The notes under the pieces are model-generated. The model was not told where the DNA came from and did not search any database. It was given only the letters and a program-made list of their open reading frames with translations. The translations under genes were made by a program, and so were the position numbers. Below are positions 1-12,757 of a stretch of 62,000 bases of DNA, piece after piece. Source of the stretch: Symsagittifera roscoffensis (taxonomy: Eukaryota; Xenacoelomorpha; Acoela; Convolutidae); the NCBI RefSeq assembly GCF_963678635.1, contig NC_087070.1:32666695-32728694 (forward strand). Reading direction: 5' to 3'. The stretch's first letter is position 1. Each line of letters starts with the position of its first letter.

Positions 1-1
1 G

Positions 2-766
2 AACCAGCACAAAGCTCGATCAAGAACCCAACAGCGGAGCCAAAAGCCAAAGAAAAAACTTAAGAAAATTAGCTCACCGGAGAGGCTGGAAGAGAGCGTT
101 TCAGAAGAGGAGTTGCAGCTGCAGTCACAACAAGCAGATTCATTGTTCACCAATGAAAGTTTCCAGCACAGCCAAACAAAAGTTTCATCTAAAGACACAG
201 AAGCAGGAGTGGAACTCTATTTGGCGATACAAAAGGGCCAAACCAAGCAAGGGAGGACCAAGCTCATCAAGCGACCCTAAGACCCAAGAAAAGGTTGTTT
301 TAAAGAAACCCGAGAAGAAAAAGAAGACTGTCGAAGAAGCCAGAAGAGAAACGGCAGCCAACGAACCAGTACCAGAGAAGACGGAAAAAGAAAAAGAAAA
401 GACGTCACAATCAAGCTCAACTCCCCGGAAACAGCGAGAGGGGACAAAATGAAGAAAGTAGATTTAATTACTAAACCGGAGGACATATTAGACACCTTCC
501 AAAATCGTGCCTTAGCGCCAGCCTATTGCGATGTCTTGGCCGACCAAGTCCTAAAAAGTGAGGTGCAGAAAGTGGCGGACGATTTTCGAAGGAAAAATCA
601 ACCAGCAGGAGAGAAGGATGAGCGATTCGACCCCCCCCCCCCCTGAGCGATGCCACTGGGACTACAAGAAGGATACCTCTGCTTTCGACGGAAATTTGGA
701 TACTCTACACTAGATGAGGGAGTAGATGGGAACTCCACTTGGAGAATAAAATTAGATGAGGACTAA
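2..766 (+). pseudogene. Broken lysine/glutamate-rich coding region cut by the left window edge
   Basis: One reading frame (the frame of the ATG at 449) stays coding-like from base 2 to a TAA at 764-766, except for an in-frame TAA at about 281 and an in-frame TGA at 644-646 directly after a run of C. The product is very rich in Lys, Glu, Arg and Ser, then has a more ordinary section (KKVDLITKPEDILDTF) and ends in a tail ending IKLDED. I recognise no domain. The basic low-complexity character would fit the N-terminal or gag-like part of a retroelement, but this is only a guess. The C homopolymer at 631-643 is a likely place for indels. The start lies outside the window. Confidence 0.4.
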
Positions 767-934
767 TTGAGAAAAAGGAATATGCCAACCAGAAATTGCA
801 ATTGAAAATTAAACTTTTACATTTGAGAATCAAACTTCTTTTGCTATTATAAAATTATTTATATAAAGGTAAAAGTTTTTTCACCCGATAGAGTATGCGG
901 TACTGCTACTGCAATAGCAGTAACGTAACCGTGA

Positions 935-938
<4 letters not shown>

Positions 939-982
<44 letters not shown>
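939..982. repeat. (TA)n microsatellite
   Basis: About 22 uninterrupted TA dinucleotides. Immediately upstream is a small hairpin (ACTGCTA paired with TAGCAGT, about 905-921). Confidence 0.95.
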
Positions 983-985
<3 letters not shown>

Positions 986-3900
986 AACTTTAAATTTTTT
1001 ACTTATGTAATACTTATGTCATATTATGTTGTCCGAAATCACTGAAACTTAAACCTTTAGTATACAGCTGAATCAGTCAGACCAAAAAGATACCACCTTG
1101 ATCTCAGCAGAACATAGAGAAAAACTATTAACAAAAATAGATCAATTTAATTCTTTGGAATTATAAATTAGTTTTATCTCATGTTAGTCACGTAGGATTT
1201 CACACATGCAAAGTCCCAACCTGAGACAAAACGTAAGAGACAAGTTTCTTTTACATGAGAATTACTTGACAGATTATATTCAGACAACCGCTCGGCGTTA
1301 TTTGAATACCTTGAGCAGAAAAATTGTAATGAAGACTACTTCTGCCGTCATACCTCATCCGTTTTGACCTTGAAAGAAAACAAAGCGCTTTTCAAGCTTT
1401 GAAAAGTTGTGCATTGTTTAGAGAACTTCATTTTGTTGGACTTTTTGTTCTATTTTGTCTTCAGATCAGTTTTGCTTGTTTAACTAAGAATTTTTAATGG
1501 AGATTTCAGAACAGTAAGAAAAAGACAGATAATTAACTTCTGATCAATTTTAATGTAGTTATCAGTTTATAATTATAAATATGAACTTTGACCACATTGG
1601 ATTCATTCCGTAAAACCGTTAGTGACGAAAAATAGACCTTCACAGGCAAGAAGGTGGTTTTCAAAAAAGAGAGGGAACAATCATAAAGAGCTTTTTCAAA
1701 TTGTTGAATGCGTTATTCTGTTTGATTTTTGCTTTGTGCCGTGGTTGCCTCTAAAGTAACGAGTACAAGAAATGTTCGCCGTTATTTTACAGAAAAACCA
1801 TACGAACAAAAATACGAATTTTCCACAAAAATAGTGTTTGATTATCTAAAAATTCAGCAAATTTTTTCAATACTTTAAATTTATGAGAAAATGCTTGGTG
1901 AACGATATTATACCAGACATTTTATAATTCCGGGTTTCGGAGAATGGGTTAACTACACACCAAGTTGTTCGTGGTTTTCAGCTAAAAACTACTCAGGACT
2001 AAATAGAATAATGCTAGGATTGACGAAAAGAAACTCTGCAACAACATGGCTATTTTTAGAATGGTAGTTTGAAAATGCTTGTTCTCCAATACTGCAATGA
2101 AAAAAAATAAACTGAAGACACCATCATAGTGAATGAAAACCTCGATTACAAATTATTTAACCTCTCTGAAAGACAAGATACACCGACAGGCGAGCAACGC
2201 GGCGAGTCAATAAAATCTGTAGAGAGTATGAATACAACGAGAAACATGCTTACTGAGGCCTCAGCGTCCAGTTCGGAAAAAACGCAAGCAAAATCCATTG
2301 TTAGCAGATCTGCATACACTCATAAAAGAGAAAAAGCATCAGGCGAATCATTGAGAGCGCCAAAATTTATTTCAAAAAGAAAGATTAGATAGCGGTGCTA
2401 ATCGATTACAGTCTTGCGTCGAAAAAAAGGAAGCAAAACAGATTCAAACTGTTGGAACTTTCAAATAAAATTGTCAAACAATATCAAATTCAAATGCAAA
2501 ACAAGACTGCTCGTATCAGGGCGAAGCCCTGAATGTTTCGACTGCCTTTTAAGAACTGTTATGGACGAAGCGGTCGGATGCAAGTTTCGGCATGCCACAA
2601 TTTTGGATTTCATGATTAAAAGAATCAACTAATAAAACGAAATGTTAATGAAAAAACCTATCAAAACAACGTTAATCATCGCAACTTTATTAAGCAAGTC
2701 GTTCTTCTTGCTGAATTTGAACTTTGATTATTTGATAAGTACATTTAATAACAGTAGTCATAAAACATACTCACATGGAACAAACTGACAGGCCATTAAG
2801 ACCCCCTAGGAAGCGGTCCATGAGAAAACCTATACAAATTGAGCTGAGAAAAAAAATAGAAAGTAGAAAGAAGGTGCAATGTTATCACCTATCAAAAATT
2901 TGTCAAATTTATCCGAGACTCAATTGTATTTTGTAGTTTGTGTAATGTGTTTAATTGAAATTTTGTTTTACCTTAAATTCAACCGGCATCAAACTGATTG
3001 CCAAAAATTGAAAACAACTTTCGAGCTTTCCGACGCTGACCGCTTGTAATAATTTTTTTGATCAAACAAATTAGGAGCTTAAAGTTTATAAGGCTGCAAG
3101 TGCGAGTTAACCTACAGATATGAAATTAAACAAGATCGCTCGTATCAAGGCAGAACCATGAACGTTCCGACTGCTTTTTAACGTCTATGGAGGAGTATTA
3201 ACTTGAGAAAGTTAAATGTAGTAAAAATAAAACGAAAATTTATTTTAAAAAAGTTTTTGACTTTGTAAAAATCATCCCCCACTCGCCAAATAAATACAAA
3301 ATGATAAATTCCGTTCCTAGTATCAAATAATGTATGGCAAAAAAGCTTCCTTCACCCAATTTAGAACGATTTCTAAGACTAATTAAATCTCCGCTTACGC
3401 GGTAATAGCGCAAAAGTTATCCCACGTTAATTGTCCCAAATTGGCCAAAATGGCAATCTTAAAATCCTCTTAACTTTTTGAAAAATGGTCTCAGTTGAAT
3501 TATTTTTAGGCTCAGGACAACAATACCTTTCGAATGATATTCAAAAAATTCCGTCAAAAATGGCTAGTTAAAAAGTCGAAATTTGTCTGAAAAAGAATCA
3601 CCCCAGCACAAATTTTCCGTTACTTTCGATACGAAAGTCGGAACATTTACTGACTAGTCGTTCCAGGGCTAGCGAAATAGGCGTTCAATTTTTTAGCTGT
3701 TTGAGTTTAACAGTTTGCAAAAGAAAACATACAAGGGAAGACATTGCAGCCCTTTGTTTTTGCTGCCTAGAAATTTATATCACGACTTGATCAGGTAGCT
3801 CGAGGTAATCTCACAACCAAAACATAACAACACAAAAGAGCAAAAGAGATATTCTGGTTGATACACCCTGAAATGATTCCAAAGTTGATAGCAAATCTCT

Positions 3901-6900
3901 GGGTCCAGCTACCACTAATATGTCTATACAGAAAGTAGTCAAACTTCCTTTTTAGCATAAAAAGGCTTGAGGGGTGTTCAGGTTTCAACCGGAAGATAAC
4001 TGATTTAAGCGTGTTCTTCAGCAAAAAGTACTTAATTTTGTTTCTCCGTTTTTGTAGTAAGGTGCTTAAGATAGAGTTAACTACTAGCCAGACGTACTCA
4101 TCTCTTCGTTTTCGTAACTAGAAGCTGAAGTTAGAGTATGATCTCCATAGGCGGGTTTTCAACCCTCAGCTCTTATGATAAAAAGTCTGGATGTCAAACT
4201 TTTCCGAGCCGAAAAGTATTTAACCCTTCATCTAGAGAAAAAGAGGTTTTCATTTTACTCCACAGGACTCGAATTTTGAGGGTATCCAATTTTTGAATGG
4301 ATTTCAAGGTAGTTCTTAATCTGTTTTTGGAGGGTCTCTGGAGTGTACATGAAATGTAACGAAAGATGAAGGATCGCAGAAAAGCAAATATATACTGTCT
4401 AAATGACTTAAAATAAGGTTAGTTGGGCTGATCAACCCTCCCTTTAGGATATACAGGAGTTTTTGTAAAATTGTTTCTTTGTCCAGGGTACTCGAAGTTC
4501 GGACACTCCGAAACGTGTAGATTTTTTTCCCGTAACGATTAACTCATAAAAATTCATAGGTGTGAAAACACTAACAAAGTGTCGTCATCTGGTACCAAAA
4601 AATTCCTATCGGTTCATTTTTTTTTTGGTTTTATCGAAAACGGGTTTGGTATTTTTTTACCACCATTTAAACTTTTGAAAGATTTTTTCCGCAATTCCAA
4701 GTTAAAGCAGTTAAAGCGCTAAAACACTGGAAATGAGTGCAGTAGTCAGTACGGTACAAGAAAAATGAGAAAAAATTGGAGCTAAGTTTTTTTAGAAACA
4801 AAACTTTGGCCAAAACGTATCAGAATTGGGCACGCCAAATCCATCTTTTTTCAACGCCAACTTCTCTAGTTCATTTGTTATGGTTACAGGCAGGGAGTGT
4901 TGCTTTCAGACCGATTAATTAGTCAAACTTGTTACACTACTAACCTTACAGCTTAACAAATTTTAGCGCATTTTCTTTAATAACTCAATATTTTTAACTT
5001 TTATATAAATTCGCTTAATTTTGCAAAAAAAAACAATCATCAAATTTACCAAAAAATACTTTTTACTCATTTTTTTATGGATTTTATTTTGCAAGGTTTT
5101 TTCAGTAAATAGGCTGAAATAAGGTTTTACTCACTGCGCTGATGCTTTTTTCCAATTAAAAGAATATGATTTTTTTTAAATTTTGATTTCATTGATTGGG
5201 TGGAGTAGTTAAATTAGGTTTTTTAAGTCAAAAAGGGGAGATGAATAACATTTAAGACTGGGAAAAATCTGATTTTAGTTTTTTTTTACTTTTACTAGAA
5301 CCTTATGTTTATATATATAAATCAAAACAGAAAGTTGCAACCATTCGTGAGTACTAAAGGACCGGTCCCAATGCACATCCCACAAACTTTGTTCTAAGGT
5401 AGAGTATCCAATATCTATCAAAATTGCTTGAACGGTAACGAACAGTTGTTGTAGTTGATTGAGATGACTGTATTTTTTTATGTGGCTGGTGTGTCCGATT
5501 GCCACACTCACCTCCGGATGTCGACTAAATTATGGTGCTTACCAGCTCAAACACCACTCTAGTGAGGGTTCTCATCAAAAAATCAAAACATTTTTCCTGG
5601 GTCTTCTTCTGCGCTGTTTCTTTAGTAGGCGGAACTGAACTACGTAGTAGTTAATTATGGAATGCTTTTTTCTTTTGTAAAATCTCAGTTTTTCAAAAAC
5701 ATAAGATTTCAACAATTTGGTCAAAAAATTTGAGCAAAGTAGACTTTTTTGTGGGTATAAAAGAAAAATGGATAACAAATTTTAGCGTGAACAAGCTGTT
5801 TCTTGTGGTTAAAAGCTATTGATAGTAGATCTCTTCTGATTTATCGAAACCAAAACGTTTGACTGAGAAAATGGCAACCAATATAGAATGCAGAATGACC
5901 GGTCCCACGGTACCTCCTACTAACCTAACTCTTTTGAATTTTTATTCAAACAATAACAAAATTGTTGAAACGAAACCCAAAAAAATCTGAAGACGTTTCT
6001 GATGACTCCATTTGTGTCTGTGGCACTGTATGTTCGATTGCTACTCTACTATTCTAATATCGGAAATTTTCACTCAACTGTCACTCCAGTGAGGACGCTC
6101 ACCAAAAAACCAAAAATTGATCTAACGACCAGGAAAAAATTTAATTAATCTGTAACAAATAAGATTGTGAATTTCAAATAGTATCTCACCTGGAAACTTA
6201 ATTTTAATTTTTTGTTCTAAAATTTTACCGTTTTTGCTCTACATTTGGTTTAATTTTTTTTTCGTTTGTTCTTTGCTTATATCTATATCTGTTTTTTTTT
6301 AGCGAATAAAACTTTTTTTACAATTCCTCTTCACATTTTTTTGGTCCCAGATTCATGAAAGAAGCAGATTCATGACACCCCAACTCCCCATCGAGTCTTG
6401 CAAATGTTGGCCTGCATTAGCTTACATTGTTTAGGTGAAAGGATGGTCGATGCCCTCCGGCTGGTCTAATCCAGATCAGTAACGCCCTATGTTAGAGTTT
6501 TCGCGCGAGCAGAAGCCACGTTGCTAGAGCGTTTGTTATTCATGATGGTCAGAACCTTACACAGACCACCTAAAAGCGCTATAAAAACGCCTGTATAACA
6601 GGTGCCAAATTATTACCCTGAAAAAAGAACTAGTAAATTGTTTTTGACGAAAGGCTGACGTCAAATACTTTAAATTAATGTATTTCTTATTGTATTAATC
6701 AAACTCGTTAAATTTGGTTTATTTAAGGATCAAAGAAAGTGTTACGACTTTTAGCTCCTCATTTGAACGACTCCTAAATAACTTATGAAAATATGCATAC
6801 TAGAAGCACGTAACTGGGTTTTGAGTCCCTGATACTGTAATGATTACTAAAAAAGGGCTAAAAACTTCATTAGTGTTATTTCAAATAATTTTTAATTTTT

Positions 6901-7789
6901 GAATCCATCAGAGATGGATTGACTCTAATCTCTTATTGAACTACTCAAAATCTTAAACTAACTACTAATATGGAACTTAACTAATAGGTTCAGGGCGTTT
7001 CAGCAGTAATAAAGGGGTATAAAAGTTGTTCGTTCGTATTATAACTTTTTCTGTTCATGTCTTATGTTTTTTCTTAATTTCCGCACTAGCATTTTTCATG
7101 TCATAATTTCAAGTGCCCCGAGTGTTTGGCCATGCTTTCTGACAGAATGCAACACAAATAAAACTGTTTTTGTGTCGTCACTGCGCAGGTTTCTTCATTT
7201 TATGAGCTAATTACTGGAGGGGCTTTAACTTACAGGATAATGTAACGGGGTTAAAGTTTTAGCTCGAAGAACGGACTTTTTTTCGGCATTATCAAGATGC
7301 CATTTTGACAGCACCAGATGGTTTCATCTATGTTTTGGTACTGATTATCTGGTATATCACCACATGTCACTAGATACCAGGTCAAAAATCTTTCACATTC
7401 TACAATTTTTGACCTGTACGCGACCTTCCTTTTGCACTCGAAAAACATTTCATTAAAACTCTTTCTGGGTATAAAAAAAAACAGGGATAGCCCTCATTAG
7501 GGCAGTTTTGTAGTGCTTCTGCCAAAGAGTTATCAAAATTATGGCAATAGATGCCGCATTGCTAAACCATCTCTCTGAAAGTACCATGATTCGTTGCACA
7601 TAACATTAACTTGATTGTCTCCAAATTCAACAACCTCTTTAAGGTTTTCCTATCACCTAACGGTCGCTCATCTTGCTCATGTAGCTTACTAGGAGCTATG
7701 TCTATTGCTTCCGTAAGATTGGTAAATTAAGAAAATATTAATTAATCAAAATATTGCAATTAATCCTAAAATTATTTATCAATTAATAG
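983..7789. other. AT-rich region without a recognisable gene; degenerate repeats
   Basis: Only short ORFs (under 90 codons) occur and none shows a domain or coding-like composition that I trust; the 87-codon plus-strand ORF at 2129-2392 is the most protein-like but is unrecognised. Internal similarities point to old repeats. A segment near 2500-2570 (CTCGTATCAGGGCGAAGCC) resembles one near 3128-3190. A segment at 5355-5610 resembles one at 5890-6125: both have GACCGGTCCCA, then a CCGATTGC/TCGATTGC block, then CACTC(T/C)AGTGAGG followed by an ATCAAAAAA-type tail. A short stretch at 7307-7375 (TGGTATATCACCACATGTC) resembles one at 8870-8930. Confidence 0.6.
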
Positions 7790-8820
7790 GTAATCATTAT
7801 TTTTAACATAACCACAAATTTCTGAGAGTTTTTATCTTTTTCTCTTTACAGTTTTGATTTGTTGCTGATTATATGCTAATGAGAAATTTCATTTTTTTGT
7901 TGTAGCCAAAAGGTTTCGATTCTTGAACTAAAGCTACAGTTTCAGCTTCCAACTTCTAATCTCGTCGCGCGTGTTAATCGCCGACCATTTTTTCTAATGT
8001 GCAGCGCCTGTAACCTAAAAATTCTGGCGGCTCAGTCGATTATTTTCCAATGAAACTCCATTTTAGCTACAATGCTCTTATGCTCTCTAACGGGAGTATC
8101 ACTTTTTCTGTGCTCTTCAATATTTCTGATAAGATGTTGGATAGTTTGCCCAAATTATATGGATTCGCACCAACAACTTCTTCCTCCGTACACCACTTTT
8201 GATTTCAATTCTCTGGAAAAGAAGGATTTTAAAGAGGTCAAAGATTTTAACTTTCTTTCATTTTCTGTGTTGTGAATATTATCTGCGCATTGGCGATATT
8301 GCGCACTTTTTCTGTATTGTTTGACTGGTTTTTTTTCCGATATTGCACTATGGAGATAGGTGGGAAATCAAAAGTATAGTCACGGGGCTTCCCTTCCTCA
8401 GCCAAATTTGTTTTGTTTTTGTCATTCCCAATGATCTTTTCAAGGGTTCAGCGATGCAACTCGCGATGACCACAACCCGCTTCTGGATATTGCTTATCGA
8501 TCCACTGATTACGGTTGATTTCCATTGTTAAAGTGTTCCCATGTGTTTGCACGTGGAAAAGCCGTTGAACAATTCATTTGATCACATTTTCTTGTGCTGA
8601 AGGGGGTGCGACTTCTGAAATTCACTCTGAATATTTTTACTGTGTGTAACAAAAGTAATTCGTGAATTCAAAAATGCCAGCCTCCCCAGATGTGTTAGCT
8701 GCCTCTATGGTGAACTCTAATTTAGATTGGATGTGTTTGCTGCCCGCAACACCTCTTCAGGATCATCTCTTCACTGTCTTCATTCTATCATCATTGTGAG
8801 GGTGAAAACACTTAGCTTGA
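7790..8820 (-). pseudogene. Penelope-like element fragment (GIY-YIG and RT thumb remnants), degenerate copy 1
   Basis: Read on the minus strand, this stretch is collinear by eye with 12660-13520, which encodes a GIY-YIG-type endonuclease end (see the element at 12758-14163). Shared blocks include the region behind the YVGQT motif (about 8140-8200) and the thumb-like segment around 8450-8630. The part at 8630-8820 still reads as a post-palm RT block (SKLEFTIEAANTSGEAG), a segment that the second copy has lost. There are many stops and frameshifts, so it cannot encode a working protein. This is a retroelement family that combines a reverse transcriptase with a GIY-YIG endonuclease. The assignment of copy 1 rests mainly on similarity to copy 2. 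Confidence 0.6.
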
Positions 8821-8927
8821 TGAACCGACTTATTTTTCTACCTTCTCGAGGTTAATTTTCCTTTGTACCAGACAGTTTCACCTATCTTTTGATGCTCATC
8901 ATTTGATATATCACCACATATTACAAA

Positions 8928-10628
8928 AATTTTAGTCTGCTGAAGAATAACCTGCTAAAAAACCGGTCTGCCAAAAGTGAAAGCTGTTCTGCCTATGTTG
9001 AGCAAAAGGGGCGTCATCTAACCACGGAGAAGAGAACATCAAAAGAAAGAGAATTTATTGGTGGAGCTTGTCGCAGAAAGCTGTGGAAAACCTAAGACAA
9101 TTTAATAGCGAATAATTGAAAAATTCAATGACACGGAGGCTCTTCATGGGAGTAAATGCGAGCACCAATGGAACACGTGCGATGAAAACAAGAGCCGCGA
9201 GCTCACGCTAAAAAGCCAAATTATTAGTCTGACGTTGTGCATGTCAGCTCGATTCGAGTTTTTTTTTTCATTTTTAAACGTTTAAAATGAGTGAATTTTT
9301 TAATCAACGAAAAATCTCTAACACCAATATTTCCAAAAAATTACCAAATACCGCACTCTGGCTACATTGGAACAGTTGGAGATATCAAATGAGCTGAGTC
9401 GGCCACCGATATCCTTCAAACAATTGCAAAATTTTCGTGATCAAATTGAGGATGTCAAAAAATCCCTTGATAGAAGCGAGAAGCTGGGAGTGACGAGTTT
9501 ACAACTCGGGGAACAATAAAAAAAATCTACAGATGAGATCGGAAGTTGAGTGCTAAATTGCAATGGATGAAGAGACGTTTGAATCCATTCTGATGGAGAA
9601 CAAAAGAGTAACTCTGACAACCAGAGGGAGCTGAAAAGCTGAAAAAGCTTTAAGGTGAGAGCCTAGCTTAGCAGAGGACTTGCTCTAGAAATGTTGCACT
9701 TTTTTAATTCTCAAAGTCCATTTTCAGTGCCTCCAAATTTGTACAACATTTTGTAGTTACTTGATATGTAGCAAGGCATTTTAGAAGCTTTTATTTATCC
9801 TGACATCCAGATAAGGGATGACGAGAGTGTACTTCAAAGTGCTGGTGGAAGCAAAAAAAAACACTTAGTGTCCAAGCAGTGATAAAAACATACAATAAAA
9901 GCTGTTTGCAGGATGCCAAGACATTTTTGAGCAGCCAGATGGACATTTGAAACTCGTAAAAATTGTATATAAAGTTATATCAGGCATATCTGAAGGTGCT
10001 AATTACGGAAGATTGCCAATTTGTTTTAATACCAATAAACATGCTTTAAACCATAATGCAGCTCAGTCGTGAGTAGAAACACACCTTGTAGGGATTCGGA
10101 AGTATTTCTAACAAAAGTCATGGTTAAAGCCTAGGTTTTTTCGAAAATTTATGTGGTCTGAGATCTGACATCATCAATTAACAATTAATAAGTCTAACCT
10201 CTTGTTAAGTGGTAGACAAAATACGTGGTATACAATTATCAAGATTGCATGGCAAGCATCTAAAAACGAAGCTGAGAAGATCCACAATAGCGAATATTAG
10301 CGAAATCGAAGGGGAGAACGGGGAAACCGGGGAAAATCAGAACAACTTTTAATCTAACAAAACCAGTCGGCAATTTTTCAAAAAAAAAATGTAACCGTTA
10401 TAATTTTCTATAAAGAATTATTTAACTTCTGTCAACTACATCCACTACTTCAAGGTGTAGGATCTAGAGAAGTAATTGAAATATTGAAAACCCGCGTCCT
10501 ACTACACTAGCTTAACGGCTAACACTGATTCAAGCGCAGTTTTACTCAAATTCTGGATGTAAGCAGAGCGAAGCAAGCTTATTCTACTTGCCAATGCCGC
10601 GTTTGAAATTATTGTTCTGTCTCTTTGA
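8928..10628. repeat. First unit of a head-to-tail dimer (1.70 kb)
   Basis: Begins near TTTAGTCTGCTGAAGAATAA and is matched in order along its length by 10629-12420. Shared landmarks are GTGGAGCTTGTCGCAGAA (about 9062 and 10758), the GAAAAATTCAATGAC block (about 9118 and 10818), ATACGTGGTATACAATTATC (about 10221 and 11983), CGTCCTACTACACTAG (about 10495 and 12317) and CGTTTGAAATTA near the end (about 10600 and 12410). Plus-strand reading gives coding-like fragments broken by stops, including a coiled-coil-like piece (ATLEQLEISNELSRPP). The family is not recognised. Confidence 0.75.
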
Positions 10629-12420
10629 AATTTTTAGTCTGCCGAAGAATAATCTGCTAAAAAAACGGTCTGTCGAAAGTGAATGCAGTTTCACCTATGA
10701 TGAGCAAAAGTGCCGTCTTTTCACTACGTATAAAATAACATCAAAGGAAAGATAAACCATTGGTGGAGCTTGTCGCAGAATGCCATGGACGTTCTTAGAC
10801 GGTTTATTAGTGATTAATTGAAAAATTCAATGACCCGGAGACTCTTTATAAAAGTAAATGCAAGCCTCAACTGAACACGCGCGACGAAAACAGTAGCCGA
10901 GAGCTTCCACTAACTTGCCAAAATTTTAATCTGACATTGTGCACGTCAGCTTGATTCGAATTTTTTTTTCTTTTAAAACATTCAAAATGAGTAAATATTT
11001 TAATTCAACCCTAAAAGTATTTAAACGAGAGGAGAAAATTGGGAAAATTTTTGTACATTTGTTGGAGAACAAGATATTTCGAAATTTCCAGAAAAAGTGT
11101 CACCAAACACCATTCTGTGGCTCCATTGGAACAGTTGCAGTCAACAAATGAGTTGAGTCGGCCACAAAAAAACTTTCAAACAATGCAAGATTTTCGTGTC
11201 AAGTTTAGCATGTCAAAAAATCCCTTGTTGGCAGCGAGAAGGTGGGAGTAACCAGTGTACAAATCAGGGAACAATAAAAAAATCTACAGATGAGATCGGT
11301 AAGTTGAGTGATAAATCCCAACGGATGAAAGAGTAGTTCTGAAAACCAGAGATGGCTGAAAAAGCTGAAAAAATCTCTAAGGTGAGAGCTAAGCAAATAT
11401 TTGCTCTCGAAGCGGTTGCAGCTGTATAATTGTCAAAGCCCATTTTTCGTGCCTCCAAGTTTGTAGGACATCCTGTTGTTTCCTGCGCTAGCGCCAGCCG
11501 AAACGTAGGAAGTCGTTTCAGAAGCCTTTCTTCACTCGGCCATCCAGAGATGCAGGAAGAGAAGTGTACTTCAAGGTGCTGACGGAAGCAAAAAACAAAT
11601 TTGGAGACCAAAAAGCTTAAAAATTTTTTAAAATGGTGTGGAGTCTGCCAAAAACTTTTTGAGCAGCCAGATGGACATTTTAAACTCTAATTTGTTGTAA
11701 GAAATGTATGCATAGATATATCAAGCCTAAATGAAGCTGCTAATCGAAGATAATTGCCAAATTATTTTATTAACAATAAATTATGCTATAAAACCTAATG
11801 CAGCTCAGTCGTGACTAAAACACACCTTTTTAAGGAGGGGCAACGTGCAGGGAATCGGAAGTGTTTTTAAAAAAAGTCAAGATTAAAACCTGAATTTCTT
11901 TGAGATTTTAAGATGTCTGAGAACTGACATCATTAATTAACAATGATGACACTAAGGCAAACTTCCTGTGAAGTGGTTGAAAAAATACGTGGTATACAAT
12001 TATCAAGATTGTTTGAAAAGCATATAATTACGAAGCTGAGAAGATCCATTAGCTTGCTCAGCTAATTTTTGCGAAAATAATGAGGAAAACGATAAACCCG
12101 GGTTAATGATAAAAACTTTTAGTTTTCCGAAACCAGTTGCGAAATATTCAAAATAACATAATTCAACAGTTATTGTTTTTTTAAATCCAATCTAAATTCT
12201 GGTAGTTACTTTGACAACTTCAAGGTGTATGATATAGAGAAGTAATTGAGATGTTGCACTTCGAATTTGTTTACTTCCAACATAGCAGTTGCACGGACAC
12301 TCCCAGTTATACGCGCGTCCTACTACACTAGTTTAACGGCTAACACTGGGTCACGCCCAATATTATTGCCGGATGTAAGCGGAGCAATTGTAATGTACTT
12401 GCAAATGCCACGTTTGAAAT
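10629..12420. repeat. Second unit of the head-to-tail dimer (1.79 kb)
   Basis: Starts exactly where unit 1 ends and follows it block by block, with many substitutions and small indels. It carries an extra ~60 bp around 12250-12310 relative to unit 1. The divergence suggests an old duplication. Short ORFs seen here on both strands (for example minus 11264-11611) are not shared as intact frames with unit 1, so I do not call genes. No terminal inverted repeats were identified at the unit borders. Confidence 0.75.
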
Positions 12421-12757
12421 TAGCCTTTTGACTATTCACTTGTTTTAGGAATGCGTTAAAATTGTAAATTCAAACAAACGTTTTCGCACATTTTTGTGCA
12501 TCTTTAGGTTTTAAAAATTCTAAACTATCTGTACAAAATGATGAAAGATCATAAAAAAAGGTCATACACATCATTATTTCAAATTTTTAAAAATTCAACC
12601 AACAAAACTTTACAAATATCACTGAAATTATGTAACAACTATTATGTAACAATTTTAAACATTTTGTCACAAATTTCTGAGAGTTTTCACCCTTTTTGTT
12701 TTCACAATTTGGTTTTGTCGCTAATTTACATGTAAGTTGTTTCAAAATTTTGTTGTT

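Noticed and set aside
11264-11611. 115-codon minus-strand ORF in the dimeric repeat
   Set aside because: Not preserved in the sister unit (8928-10628) and no recognisable content; looks like a chance ORF.
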